From Bacillota bacterium (GTDB taxonomy: Bacteria > Bacillota > Clostridia > Lachnospirales > Lachnospiraceae): a DNA stretch of 5,016 bases. Position numbers and translations under genes: made by a program. The notes under the pieces are model-generated. The model did not search any database. It was given only the letters and a program-made list of their open reading frames with translations, and was not told the DNA's origin. Below are positions 1 to 5,016 of the stretch, piece after piece (positions within the stretch are counted from its first letter, which is position 1; the number at the start of each line of letters is the position of its first letter). Location of the stretch: NCBI GenBank assembly GCA_023387655.1, contig JAEWHR010000253.1:1-5016 (forward strand), written 5' to 3'.

Positions 1-108
1 TTCCATAAGATAAGATTTTAATTGATCTGCCATGTTGCGCTCTCCAAAAGAGGGCGAATCAATCTCAACTAACTTACAAAACTCCCTAATAATACGTTCT
101 TCCTTCAT
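1..108 (-). CDS. M20-family peptidase, PepT-like (N-terminal 36 codons only)
   Basis: This is the start of a reading frame that runs off the left edge of the window. The ATG is at 106-108, preceded by a strong GA-rich Shine-Dalgarno (AGGGGGAG, about 115-122) six bases upstream, and all 36 codons to the edge are open. The visible protein begins MKEERIIREFCKLVEIDSPS and continues with FGERNMADQLKSYLME. The pattern of a helix, then EIDSPS, GER, and MADxLKxxL is typical of the N-terminus of M20 metallopeptidases, especially the Firmicute peptidase T-like group, which are zinc-dependent aminopeptidases or tripeptidases acting in the cytoplasm. The metal-binding His, Asp and Glu residues lie beyond the edge and cannot be checked. 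The gene sits 115 bp downstream of tcdA on the same strand with no hairpin between, so read-through from tcdA is possible. The family is fairly clear; the exact substrate class is not. Confidence 0.75.
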   Translation of the reverse strand, partial: MKEERIIREFCKLVEIDSPSFGERNMADQLKSYLME

Positions 109-223
109 TTTATACTCCCCCTCTTGAATTAAAATATATTTGCTTTTTAAGACTCTAAGAAACCGATTCTAGTAGCTAGTTATGATACACAACTTTAACA
201 CTTTCTTTAATTTTCACTCCCTA

Positions 224-988
224 TTAGGCCCCCGTAATCCCAATAATATCCTTCACCACTTCAGCTGCAATAATTAATCCTGCTACCGATGGAACAAAGG
301 ATGTACTTCCAGGAATTGCTCTTCTCTGTGTACATTTTCTTTCCGCTCCTGGAGGGCAAATACATCCAGTCTTACAACTAAGAGCCATATCAGAAAGTGA
401 TTGTCTAACAGGTTCTTTGGAATATACCACCTTTAATTTCTTAATTCCTCTTGTCTTTAATTCCTTACGCATTACCTTTGCAAGAGGGCAAACGGAGGTT
501 TTATATATATCCGTTACTTCAAATCTCGTAGGATCTAACTTATTCCCCGCTCCCATGCAACTAATGATTCTTGTATTGGCTTGATTCGCACGCATTACCA
601 ACTCAATTTTTGCAGTTACCGTATCCACTGCATCTACAACATAAGAATACTCACTAAAATCAAAATTACCAGCATTATCTGGCATGAAAAAGCATTGATG
701 GGTGTTTACAATCGCATTTGGATTAATCTCAAGGATTCTCTCCTTCATAACGTCAACTTTATACTTTCCAACCGTCTTTCTTGTTGCAATCAACTGTCTA
801 TTTATATTCGTTAAACAAACTTTATCATCATCAAATATATCAAAAGTACCAACACCACTTCTTGCAAGTGCCTCCACTGTGTAGCTACCAACACCACCGA
901 TACCAAATACCGCAACTCTTGCTTTTGATAATTTCTCCATTCCCTCAGTTCCTAATAATAACTCTGATCTTGAAAATTGATTTAACAT
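224..988 (-). CDS. tcdA: tRNA threonylcarbamoyladenosine dehydratase TcdA
   Basis: This is a 254-residue E1-like (ThiF/MoeB/HesA fold) enzyme. TcdA uses ATP to cyclise t6A to ct6A at position 37 of tRNAs that read ANN codons. The N-terminus FSRSELLLG is the family's opening motif. The nucleotide-binding loop GIGGVGS spans about residues 29-35, followed by an acidic DDDKV (53-57), NINRQ (61-65), the VDAVDT segment (118-123) and GAGNKLDPT (146-154). The signature IPGSTSFVPSVAG lies at 225-237. A cysteine-rich stretch, Cys205, Cys209, Cys211 (CICPPG) and Cys219, is the form I know from clostridial TcdA; in E. coli CsdL/TcdA this loop is shorter. Length and both ends match the family. The ATG at 986-988 has an excellent Shine-Dalgarno (AGAGGAGT) five to six bases upstream. 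MoeB or ThiF are less likely because the C-terminal signature is TcdA-specific. Confidence 0.95.
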   Translation of the reverse strand: MLNQFSRSELLLGTEGMEKLSKARVAVFGIGGVGSYTVEALARSGVGTFDIFDDDKVCLTNINRQLIATRKTVGKYKVDVMKERILEINPNAIVNTHQCFFMPDNAGNFDFSEYSYVVDAVDTVTAKIELVMRANQANTRIISCMGAGNKLDPTRFEVTDIYKTSVCPLAKVMRKELKTRGIKKLKVVYSKEPVRQSLSDMALSCKTGCICPPGAERKCTQRRAIPGSTSFVPSVAGLIIAAEVVKDIIGITGA

Positions 989-1040
989 AAAACTCCTCTT
1001 TCTTACTTAGTAAATGTATTTGCATAATTGTCGTTACTTC

Positions 1041-1046
1041 ATTATA
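1041..1046 (-). promoter_or_regulatory. Candidate -10 box for tcdA
   Basis: Read on the minus strand this is TATAAT, a perfect sigma-A -10 hexamer, about 53 bp upstream of the tcdA start, which would give a leader of roughly 45 nt. The region 16-18 bp further upstream has only a poor match to TTGACA (for example TGGAAG), and there is no TG extension. In an AT-rich intergenic region such a hexamer can occur by chance, so this is a tentative call. Confidence 0.35.
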
Positions 1047-1206
1047 TTTAATCTTGTCTTAGCCTTCCATATGCAATCATATCTTCATCTCTATTGCAAT
1101 AAGAAAATAATATAAAAAAACACTTAAGATTCTAATTATTCCTATATAATTAATATGGATTAGTATAGATATTTTCTTACATAAAGTCAACCCTAATTCG
1201 AATAAT

Positions 1207-1374
1207 AAAGCTTTACTATTTGTACATTATGAAGCTTTTTCTATAGCACATTATGGATCTTTTTCTATTGCTCGTAATAGAACTTTTTCTATTGCTTATG
1301 ATGAATCTTTTTTCTATTGCTCATAATAGAGCTTTTTCTATTGCTATAATGAAGCTTATTCCATTTGTCATTAT
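1207..1374. repeat. Tandem array of seven units averaging 24 bp
   Basis: Seven head-to-tail units occupy 168 bp: 1207-1230, 1231-1254, 1255-1278, 1279-1302, 1303-1327 (25 bp, one extra T in a T run), 1328-1350 (23 bp, one C missing) and 1351-1374. On the plus strand the consensus begins GAAGCTTTTTCT and ends ATTGCTCATAAT. The best units differ from it at about one to three positions; the first (15 of 24) and last (19 of 24) are the most decayed, the usual pattern of an array ageing from its edges. There are no unique spacers, so this is not a CRISPR array. The array lies about 160 bp upstream of the tcdA -10 box and about 160 bp past the Panacea terminator. Its function is unknown. Confidence 0.92.
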
Positions 1375-1534
1375 TGCCCTATCATATGTTTGAAAACTAT
1401 AATAATTCTCTTGATCTAAATTTTATAAAATATCATAGATAAAAGATTAAGCTTTTTATTAAAGAAAAGATTCCTACAATTAAATATAATGGCTGTTGTG
1501 AAAGGATGTTATTCTTTAGAATTCCATATAAAAC

Positions 1535-1580
1535 AAAATAGTTCATAAAAGAAGATAACTCTTCTCTTATGAACTATTTT
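1535..1580 (-). terminator. Strong intrinsic terminator after the Panacea gene
   Basis: Arms 1535-1555 and 1560-1580 form a 21-position stem with a four-base loop (TAAC on the plus strand). Twenty positions are Watson-Crick pairs. The exception, 1549 with 1566, is an A-C mismatch in plus-strand RNA but a G-U wobble in minus-strand RNA. The stem therefore pairs fully only in the transcript of the upstream minus-strand gene, which ends 29 bp before it. On the minus strand the stem runs into TATTTTGTTTTAT, a usable U-rich tail. A T run on the plus side (1577-1582) could also make it bidirectional, but no plus-strand gene is seen. Confidence 0.85.
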
Positions 1581-1608
1581 TTATCAGTGTACGTTCTAAA
1601 AACGATGA

Positions 1609-2436
1609 TTAAATCTCTTTATGTACATTCGTTAAATATAGGGTATCTTTCCCTATTGCCTGACTTAACCTCTGTTGTAGATACTTTGGAAAATCTTGAT
1701 AGCATTTTATTTGTAATTGATTAAACATCTTACTATAAACATTGGTCAGATAGTCTTTCGTTACTATCTTACTATTAAGACTTTCTAATAAATCCTCCGT
1801 GACTTTTCTCTCGACGGTGGAGATTGCGTATATTGATTTTTGACCGTACCAACCAAAAGTATTTTGAACACAATCAATAATGTCTTTATCATTACGACTT
1901 AACTTGTCAAAATTCATATCAATGGTACGGATTCCCTGCTTTTTTTGTCCCTCATAGAGGCTTAAGTATGGCATCTGATTGTACGTTAGTTGTGCATCCT
2001 CATCAAATATCTCCTCTCCAATAAAAACAAGGGAGAGAACTTGAGAATAGTATAATATACTTTGGATTTGCCTAACGTTTATTTCAGCGTTTGCCTGATT
2101 AATAATGTACTGTGCTGATACATGAAGCTTCGAACGCATCATCACATCCAATACTGCTTTTTTACTTTTCTTAAATGCGACATTCGTTATTTTACTTTGA
2201 TTCTCTAAAAGTATCCGATAATAATACAATGGACTTTCTGCAATTTCATGTAATTTTTCTGTATATTCTGAAGTCGGAATATCACCTTCCAGATAACGAA
2301 TCACAGTGGTTTCTCCCCAACCAAGTAATTTCGCTAATGGCTTTTTCCCTATGTTGTACATCTGTAAAATCTCTTTGATTTGGTTTACGCTGATGACTTT
2401 TTCATTGTATAATCTTCCTATTACATCCCCACTCAT
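1609..2436 (-). CDS. HTH plus SocA/Panacea (DUF4065) domain protein
   Basis: This 275-residue, probably cytoplasmic protein has two recognisable parts. Residues about 18-55 form an Xre-like helix-turn-helix: LAKLLGWGETTVIRYLEGDIP has the LLGWGExTxxRYExG pattern typical of HTH domains fused to DUF4065. Residues about 105-215 match the Panacea/SocA fold: VSAQYIINQAN, then QIQSILYYSQVLSLVFIGEEIFDED (compare the usual LQKLLYYAQGWxLALxGxPLFDE), MPYLSLYEG, and LSRNDKDIIDCVQNTFGWYG. A tail of about 45 residues follows. No zinc ribbon precedes the HTH, unlike some relatives. Panacea proteins are known as antitoxins or ClpXP adaptors in toxin-antitoxin pairs, but no toxin-sized ORF adjoins this gene: only 84 bp separates it from the gene upstream, and a terminator lies 29 bp past its stop. 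It may be a stand-alone regulator. The ATG (2434-2436) has AAAGGGG four bases upstream. It is probably transcribed with the ytvI-like gene. Confidence 0.8.
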   Translation of the reverse strand: MSGDVIGRLYNEKVISVNQIKEILQMYNIGKKPLAKLLGWGETTVIRYLEGDIPTSEYTEKLHEIAESPLYYYRILLENQSKITNVAFKKSKKAVLDVMMRSKLHVSAQYIINQANAEINVRQIQSILYYSQVLSLVFIGEEIFDEDAQLTYNQMPYLSLYEGQKKQGIRTIDMNFDKLSRNDKDIIDCVQNTFGWYGQKSIYAISTVERKVTEDLLESLNSKIVTKDYLTNVYSKMFNQLQIKCYQDFPKYLQQRLSQAIGKDTLYLTNVHKEI

Positions 2437-2520
2437 AATACCCCTTTCCCTTTCAATTACTTCCCCTCATTGATATATTCTTTCTCTGAGTCTAATGTAT
2501 ATTTACTTAAGCTCTAAAAA

Positions 2521-3645
2521 TTAGTATTTTCTGAAATCGTTAATCCCGGCGGCTATAATTTTAATACCACGTATGATTCGTTCAAACATCCCAAGCCGAT
2601 ATAGGCTGACGAGAACCATTCCAACTGGAATACCAAATATCATACCAACAATATTGTAGAGTTTATACCCTATATACATAAAGATTAGAGTATAAAAAGG
2701 ACTAATTCCTATGCTGTCCCCTACCATTTTCGGTTGTAATACTTGCTTGATGATTTGACATGCAAGATACAATACCAGTATCACTATAGCCTCTACATAA
2801 TTTTCATTTAAAAATGAAATGATTGTCCATGGCCAAAATACTAACCCTGTTCCAAGCACCGGTAAAAAATCGATTACTGCTATGATAAGTGCGAGTAAAA
2901 ATGAATACCCTATTCCCAGAATCTCAAATGTAATAAACATTACCACCATAAGTATAATCATAATTTTAAACTGCGCTTTAAAGTAGCCCCCTACTGCAGT
3001 CTTAAAATTATCACTAATAATACGGTTAAATCGTTTTATGGACTCTGGTAAAATCTTGTTTACAGCCGTAATAATTTTCTCTCGGTCTGTAATAAAAAAG
3101 TAAGTTGCCAATATTGTAATAATAATCTTAAATACAGTATCGGCAAAATTCATGACGAATCCCCCAGCTTTAATGACGCTGGTTAAATCAACTCCGCTTA
3201 AGAATTTGTCCAAAGATCCTTGTGCACTCGTGTTAAGATTATCTAAGAAAGACTTTATACTTTGCGGAAGTGCTTCATACAGTTTTACAAACTTAGAAGA
3301 AATACCTTCTAGGGATTCGGCAATTTGCTGTGCTATGTTTGGTATATCAGTAATTAGATTCGATATCTCATGAAATAACATTGATAAAACCAAATAAAGC
3401 AAACCAAATATTAAAGCCAAGACTAGAATAATGATAATGGCAGAACCGTGCTTTCTTGCTATCTTTATTCTCTTTTCCATAAACTTAACAAGTGGGTTTG
3501 CTATCAATGACAGAATATAAGCCACTACGAATGGGAAAAAGAATGCCAATAACTTCGGTCCAAACGAAAGCAGGATAACTCCTAGCACAATTGTTAAGAA
3601 TAGGTTTACTATAATTTTTAAATAAATGACCCAATTTTTTTGCAC
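2521..3645 (-). CDS. ytvI: AI-2E family membrane protein, YtvI-like
   Basis: This 374-residue integral membrane protein belongs to the AI-2E exporter (former UPF0118) family. Hydrophobic segments lie at about 7-28, 32-54, 68-91, 163-186, 226-247, 248-275, 284-300 and 313-350. A largely soluble, amphipathic helical region at about 92-160 lies between the third and fourth, as is usual for the family. The conserved segment IDFLPVLGTGLVFWPW (258-273), followed by QPKMVGDSIGISPFYTLIFMYIG (304-326), is closest in my recollection to Bacillus YtvI, which is annotated as a sporulation membrane protein; the transported substrate is unknown. Translation starts at GTG (3643-3645), preceded by AGAGGTG (3651-3657) five bases upstream. 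The next in-frame Met is at residue 89, inside a membrane segment, so the GTG is secure. A promoter lies just upstream at 3677-3705, and the Panacea gene follows 84 bp downstream without a hairpin. Family call firm, YtvI subgroup moderate. Confidence 0.88.
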   Translation of the reverse strand: MQKNWVIYLKIIVNLFLTIVLGVILLSFGPKLLAFFFPFVVAYILSLIANPLVKFMEKRIKIARKHGSAIIIILVLALIFGLLYLVLSMLFHEISNLITDIPNIAQQIAESLEGISSKFVKLYEALPQSIKSFLDNLNTSAQGSLDKFLSGVDLTSVIKAGGFVMNFADTVFKIIITILATYFFITDREKIITAVNKILPESIKRFNRIISDNFKTAVGGYFKAQFKIMIILMVVMFITFEILGIGYSFLLALIIAVIDFLPVLGTGLVFWPWTIISFLNENYVEAIVILVLYLACQIIKQVLQPKMVGDSIGISPFYTLIFMYIGYKLYNIVGMIFGIPVGMVLVSLYRLGMFERIIRGIKIIAAGINDFRKY

Positions 3646-3676
3646 TTTATCACCTCTAATTAGTTGGCCTGAGGTC

Positions 3677-3705
3677 AGTATAGCAAATTTTGTAAACTTT
3701 TACAA
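3677..3705 (-). promoter_or_regulatory. Candidate sigma-A promoter for the ytvI-like gene
   Basis: On the minus strand, TTGTAA (3705-3700, four of six matches to TTGACA) is followed by a 17-bp spacer and TATACT (3682-3677, five of six matches to TATAAT). A TG one base upstream of the -10 (TGCTATACT) forms an extended -10. Transcription would start near 3670, giving a leader of about 25 nt that contains the Shine-Dalgarno. The spacing, the extended -10 and the position all agree. The -35 half is embedded in the palindrome at 3690-3705. Confidence 0.6.
3690..3705. promoter_or_regulatory. Perfect palindrome over the -35 box, candidate operator
   Basis: TTGTAAACTTTTACAA is a perfect inverted repeat: TTGTAAA, two central bases, TTTACAA. 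One arm contains the -35 hexamer of the ytvI-like promoter and the other sits in its spacer. A dimeric repressor bound here would block RNA polymerase. It resembles but does not match the Rex consensus (TTGTTAA-N4-TTAACAA) and is too short for TnrA/GlnR (TGTNA-N7-TNACA). The regulator is not identified. The downstream HTH protein in the same probable operon is one candidate for self-control, but that is speculation. Confidence 0.45.
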
Positions 3706-3730
3706 TATCAAACCAACATAATTCCATAAA

Positions 3731-3786
3731 TTTCGCTCATTTTCGTTGCAATAAATCGTTGTTCTTTGTGAGTTTCGCACATTTCG
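3731..3786. repeat. Pair of short TTTCGC direct repeats upstream of the ytvI-like gene
   Basis: TTTCGCTCATTTTCG (3731-3745) and TTTCGCACATTTCG (3773-3786) are near copies 42 bp apart, four helical turns. They lie about 25-80 bp upstream of the -35 box of the ytvI-like promoter. They are more GC-rich than their surroundings, and the second copy runs into a TCGCGA palindrome (3784-3789). They could be activator or repressor half-sites, but no known regulator motif is recognised and chance similarity is possible. Confidence 0.35.
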
Positions 3787-3852
3787 CGAGAATATTTTGT
3801 TCACACTCACTTTACTGTGACTTTTTTAGTTCCAATTTTTACTATCTGTGAA

Positions 3853-3887
3853 GAGAAACTTTCTTAATTACCGAAAGTTTAGTTCTC
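3853..3887 (-). terminator. Weak hairpin at the stop codon of the metal permease gene
   Basis: On the minus strand AAACTTTC (3880-3873) pairs with GAAAGTTT (3863-3856) across a nine-base loop, and GAGAA/TTCTC (3887-3883 with 3857-3853) could extend an alternative stem. The stop codon TAA (3881-3879) lies within the 5' arm. No T-run follows; the downstream bases are CTCTTCACAG. This may be an inefficient terminator or an mRNA-end stabilising hairpin rather than a full stop. Confidence 0.35.
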
Positions 3888-4721
3888 TACAAATCCCTTC
3901 ATCCATAACGTAGAAAAGAAAATTACTGCCGATATTATGACTATCATCGGTCCTGTAGCTAGATTTAAGTAATAACTTAAGATCAATCCTAAGATACCGG
4001 AAAACACAGAGATAATAACACTAAACAAGTGATACTCTCTCATATTGGAGGAAATGTTTCTTGAGGCTGCAGCTGGTAAAATTAATAGTGCATTTAAAAT
4101 TAATAACCCCACCCACTTAATGGATAACATTACAATTAGAGCAATCAACACTGCAAATAAATTCTCGATTACACTTATGTTTACTCCTTTGCTTCTTGCT
4201 AGACTTGAATTCAAACTTAGAGAATGTAACTTATTAAAACAGGTTGCAAAGAATACAAGTGTTAATGCAAATATGATTACTAATAACCCTATTTCTTTTG
4301 GAGTAATACTTAATACATCTCCGACAAAAAGGGAAGAGTACTTTGAAAAGTTACCACCACTTGATAATATAACCAGACCAATGGCTGTGCTAGTGGAGGA
4401 AAATACCGAAATGATTGTATCTGTAGAGGCGGTGTTATTTCTCTTAATAAAATTAAGCAATAAGGCAAATACTACTGCAAATGCTATGGTAGAAATGTTA
4501 GTATCCCCTATTCCAAGTATTACACCGATTGCCATCCCGGTAAACACTGAGTGGCCTAATGCATCTGAGAAAAATGCAAGTTTGTTATTCACAATCATAG
4601 TTCCTAACATGCCAAATAACGGTGTAATTACTAAAACCGCTAACAAAGCATTTTTCATAAAATTATAGGAAATAAACTCAAACGGAAGCAACGCTTCCAT
4701 CAATTGATAAATTGTATCCAT
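3879..4721 (-). CDS. znuB: Zinc/manganese ABC transporter permease, ZnuB type
   Basis: This 280-residue inner-membrane permease belongs to the ABC-3 family, which moves zinc, manganese or iron delivered by a binding lipoprotein and is driven by a separate ATPase. The family motif SDALGHSVFTGMAIG lies at residues 52-66. LFVGDVLSITPKEI (131-144) matches the LFGDxLAVTPxD segment typical of ZnuB/AdcB and favours zinc over TroC/MntB. VGLLILNALLILPAAASR (204-221) is the conserved ATPase-facing region, and ATGPMIVIISAVIFF (255-269) is the last membrane segment. Length is normal and nothing is broken. The ATG (4719-4721) has AGAGGG (4731-4736) nine bases upstream. No ATPase or binding-protein gene is in the window: an unrelated gene follows downstream, and the 295 bp upstream hold no ORF, only spacer and the tandem array. 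Partners may lie beyond the right edge. Metal specificity cannot be settled from sequence. Confidence 0.9.
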   Translation of the reverse strand: MDTIYQLMEALLPFEFISYNFMKNALLAVLVITPLFGMLGTMIVNNKLAFFSDALGHSVFTGMAIGVILGIGDTNISTIAFAVVFALLLNFIKRNNTASTDTIISVFSSTSTAIGLVILSSGGNFSKYSSLFVGDVLSITPKEIGLLVIIFALTLVFFATCFNKLHSLSLNSSLARSKGVNISVIENLFAVLIALIVMLSIKWVGLLILNALLILPAAASRNISSNMREYHLFSVIISVFSGILGLILSYYLNLATGPMIVIISAVIFFSTLWMKGFVEN

Positions 4722-4859
4722 GTATTCTTACCCTCTTTGTGAATTTAAGTGGAAAATTAGTTTACTTAGAATCTGTTTGTTGATTCCTGGCTTTAAATCT
4801 TATTCTTTGATAAATTAGCATGTTATAAAGCATTCTATTTAGTTCCTTTGTAAAGTCTG

Positions 4860-5016
4860 AAAATAAAGTATCTTTGTAATGTTAAATTGAAGTATCTTTA
4901 TAATCTCCTAATTGAAGTGCCTCTGTAATAAGCTAATAAAAATAACTTTGTAATATGCTAATTAAAATATCTCTGTAATCACCTGAATTGAAGCGTCCTT
5001 ATAATTTCTTAATTGA
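4860..5016. repeat. Tandem array with 25-bp period, continuing past the right edge
   Basis: Six full units (4860-4884, 4885-4909, 4910-4934, 4935-4959, 4960-4984 plus one extra G, 4986-5010) and the first six bases of a seventh are visible. On the plus strand the consensus begins AATTGAAGTATC and ends TTTGTAATCTCCT (the junction T is shared). A decayed unit (about 15 of 25 matches) may precede it at 4835-4859. There are no unique spacers. A 25-bp period cannot keep a reading frame, so the array is not a coding repeat. It occupies the region upstream of the metal permease gene; the stretch 4722-4834 between them shows only the ribosome binding site and no convincing promoter. The true length is unknown because the window ends inside the array. 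Confidence 0.9.

Larger units (their letters stand above)
989..1534. other. Gene-poor AT-rich region between tcdA and the Panacea gene
   Basis: This stretch of about 546 bp has no convincing gene on either strand. On the minus strand it carries the tcdA ribosome binding site (about 991-999) and a -10 box at 1041-1046. Its centre is the 24-bp tandem array at 1207-1374. Two fragments outside the array resemble a unit: CTATTGCAATAAG near 1091 and TAAGCTTTTTATTAAAG near 1448. They may be stray or decayed copies. The remaining sequence is AT-rich and shows no RNA gene or strong hairpin. Confidence 0.7.

Noticed and set aside
133..161. Promoter for the PepT-like gene (TATATT with TTCTTA, 17-bp spacer)
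   Set aside because: The -35 matches only three of six positions and TATATT is common in this AT-rich gap; the gene may be read from tcdA instead.
581..990. Three overlapping plus-strand open frames of 60-77 codons
   Set aside because: All lie inside tcdA on the opposite strand, have no ribosome binding sites worth the name, and look like low-complexity shadows.
1132..1163. Imperfect inverted repeat CTAAT ... ATTAG
   Set aside because: The stem is short, almost all A-T and interrupted by bulges; it is expected by chance in such AT-rich sequence.
1375..1608. Possible small toxin gene next to the Panacea gene
   Set aside because: Nothing with a start, ribosome binding site and useful length fits between the Panacea stop and the array; most of the adjacent sequence is the terminator hairpin.
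2175..3373. Plus-strand open frames at 2175-2378 and 3152-3373
   Set aside because: They are antisense to the Panacea and ytvI-like genes, which have clear domain matches and starts; the shadows have neither.
3801..3827. TCACA-N10-TGTGA inverted repeat followed by a T run
   Set aside because: It is not a CRP/FNR-type site (half-site order and spacing are wrong). As a terminator the stem is only five pairs and faces the plus strand, where no gene exists.
4045..4668. 207-codon open frame on the plus strand
   Set aside because: It is fully antisense to the well-supported znuB-type gene, resembles no family, and its openness follows from the hydrophobic codon bias of the permease on the other strand.
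4822..4854. Promoter for znuB (TTTACA with TATAAC)
   Set aside because: Both hexamers are good, but the spacing is 21 bp, and the alternative TTTATA is both a poorer match and still 19 bp away.
1207..5016. CRISPR arrays at 1207-1374 and 4860-5016
   Set aside because: The units are directly contiguous and there are no unique spacers; no cas-like gene is present.

Overview
The window is AT-rich, and every recognisable gene lies on the minus strand. The genes are low-GC Firmicute in character: strong GAGG-type ribosome binding sites, a GTG start, a CICPPG-containing TcdA, and a YtvI-like member of the AI-2E exporter family. A spore-forming clostridium, perhaps of the Lachnospiraceae, fits best. 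That placement is inferred from protein style and base composition and was not tested by a search.

In the direction of transcription (right to left) the layout is as follows. (1) A tandem array with a 25-bp period runs in from the right edge (about 4860-5016). (2) Next is a zinc/manganese ABC transporter permease of ZnuB type (3879-4721), with a weak hairpin at its stop codon. (3) A 233-bp gap holds a good promoter, with a perfect 16-bp palindrome over its -35 box and two TTTCGC direct repeats further upstream. (4) A YtvI-like AI-2E family membrane protein follows (2521-3645), then, 84 bp later and with no visible terminator between, (5) a protein with an Xre-like helix-turn-helix and a SocA/Panacea (DUF4065) domain (1609-2436). 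That pair probably forms one transcript ending at a very strong hairpin (1535-1580). (6) A 546-bp stretch without a convincing gene holds a second tandem array, seven units averaging 24 bp (1207-1374). (7) tcdA, the t6A37 dehydratase (224-988), comes next with its own -10 box. (8) Last is the first 36 codons of a PepT-like M20 peptidase, cut by the left edge (1-108).

The genes are mostly housekeeping: tRNA modification, peptide breakdown, metal uptake and a membrane exporter. They do not form one pathway. The least ordinary content is the two tandem arrays, which share 14 of 24 consensus positions and may belong to one intergenic repeat family. The other notable points are the Panacea protein without an adjacent toxin and the unidentified palindrome on the ytvI-like promoter. 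I see no tRNA, rRNA, riboswitch, CRISPR array or insertion sequence.
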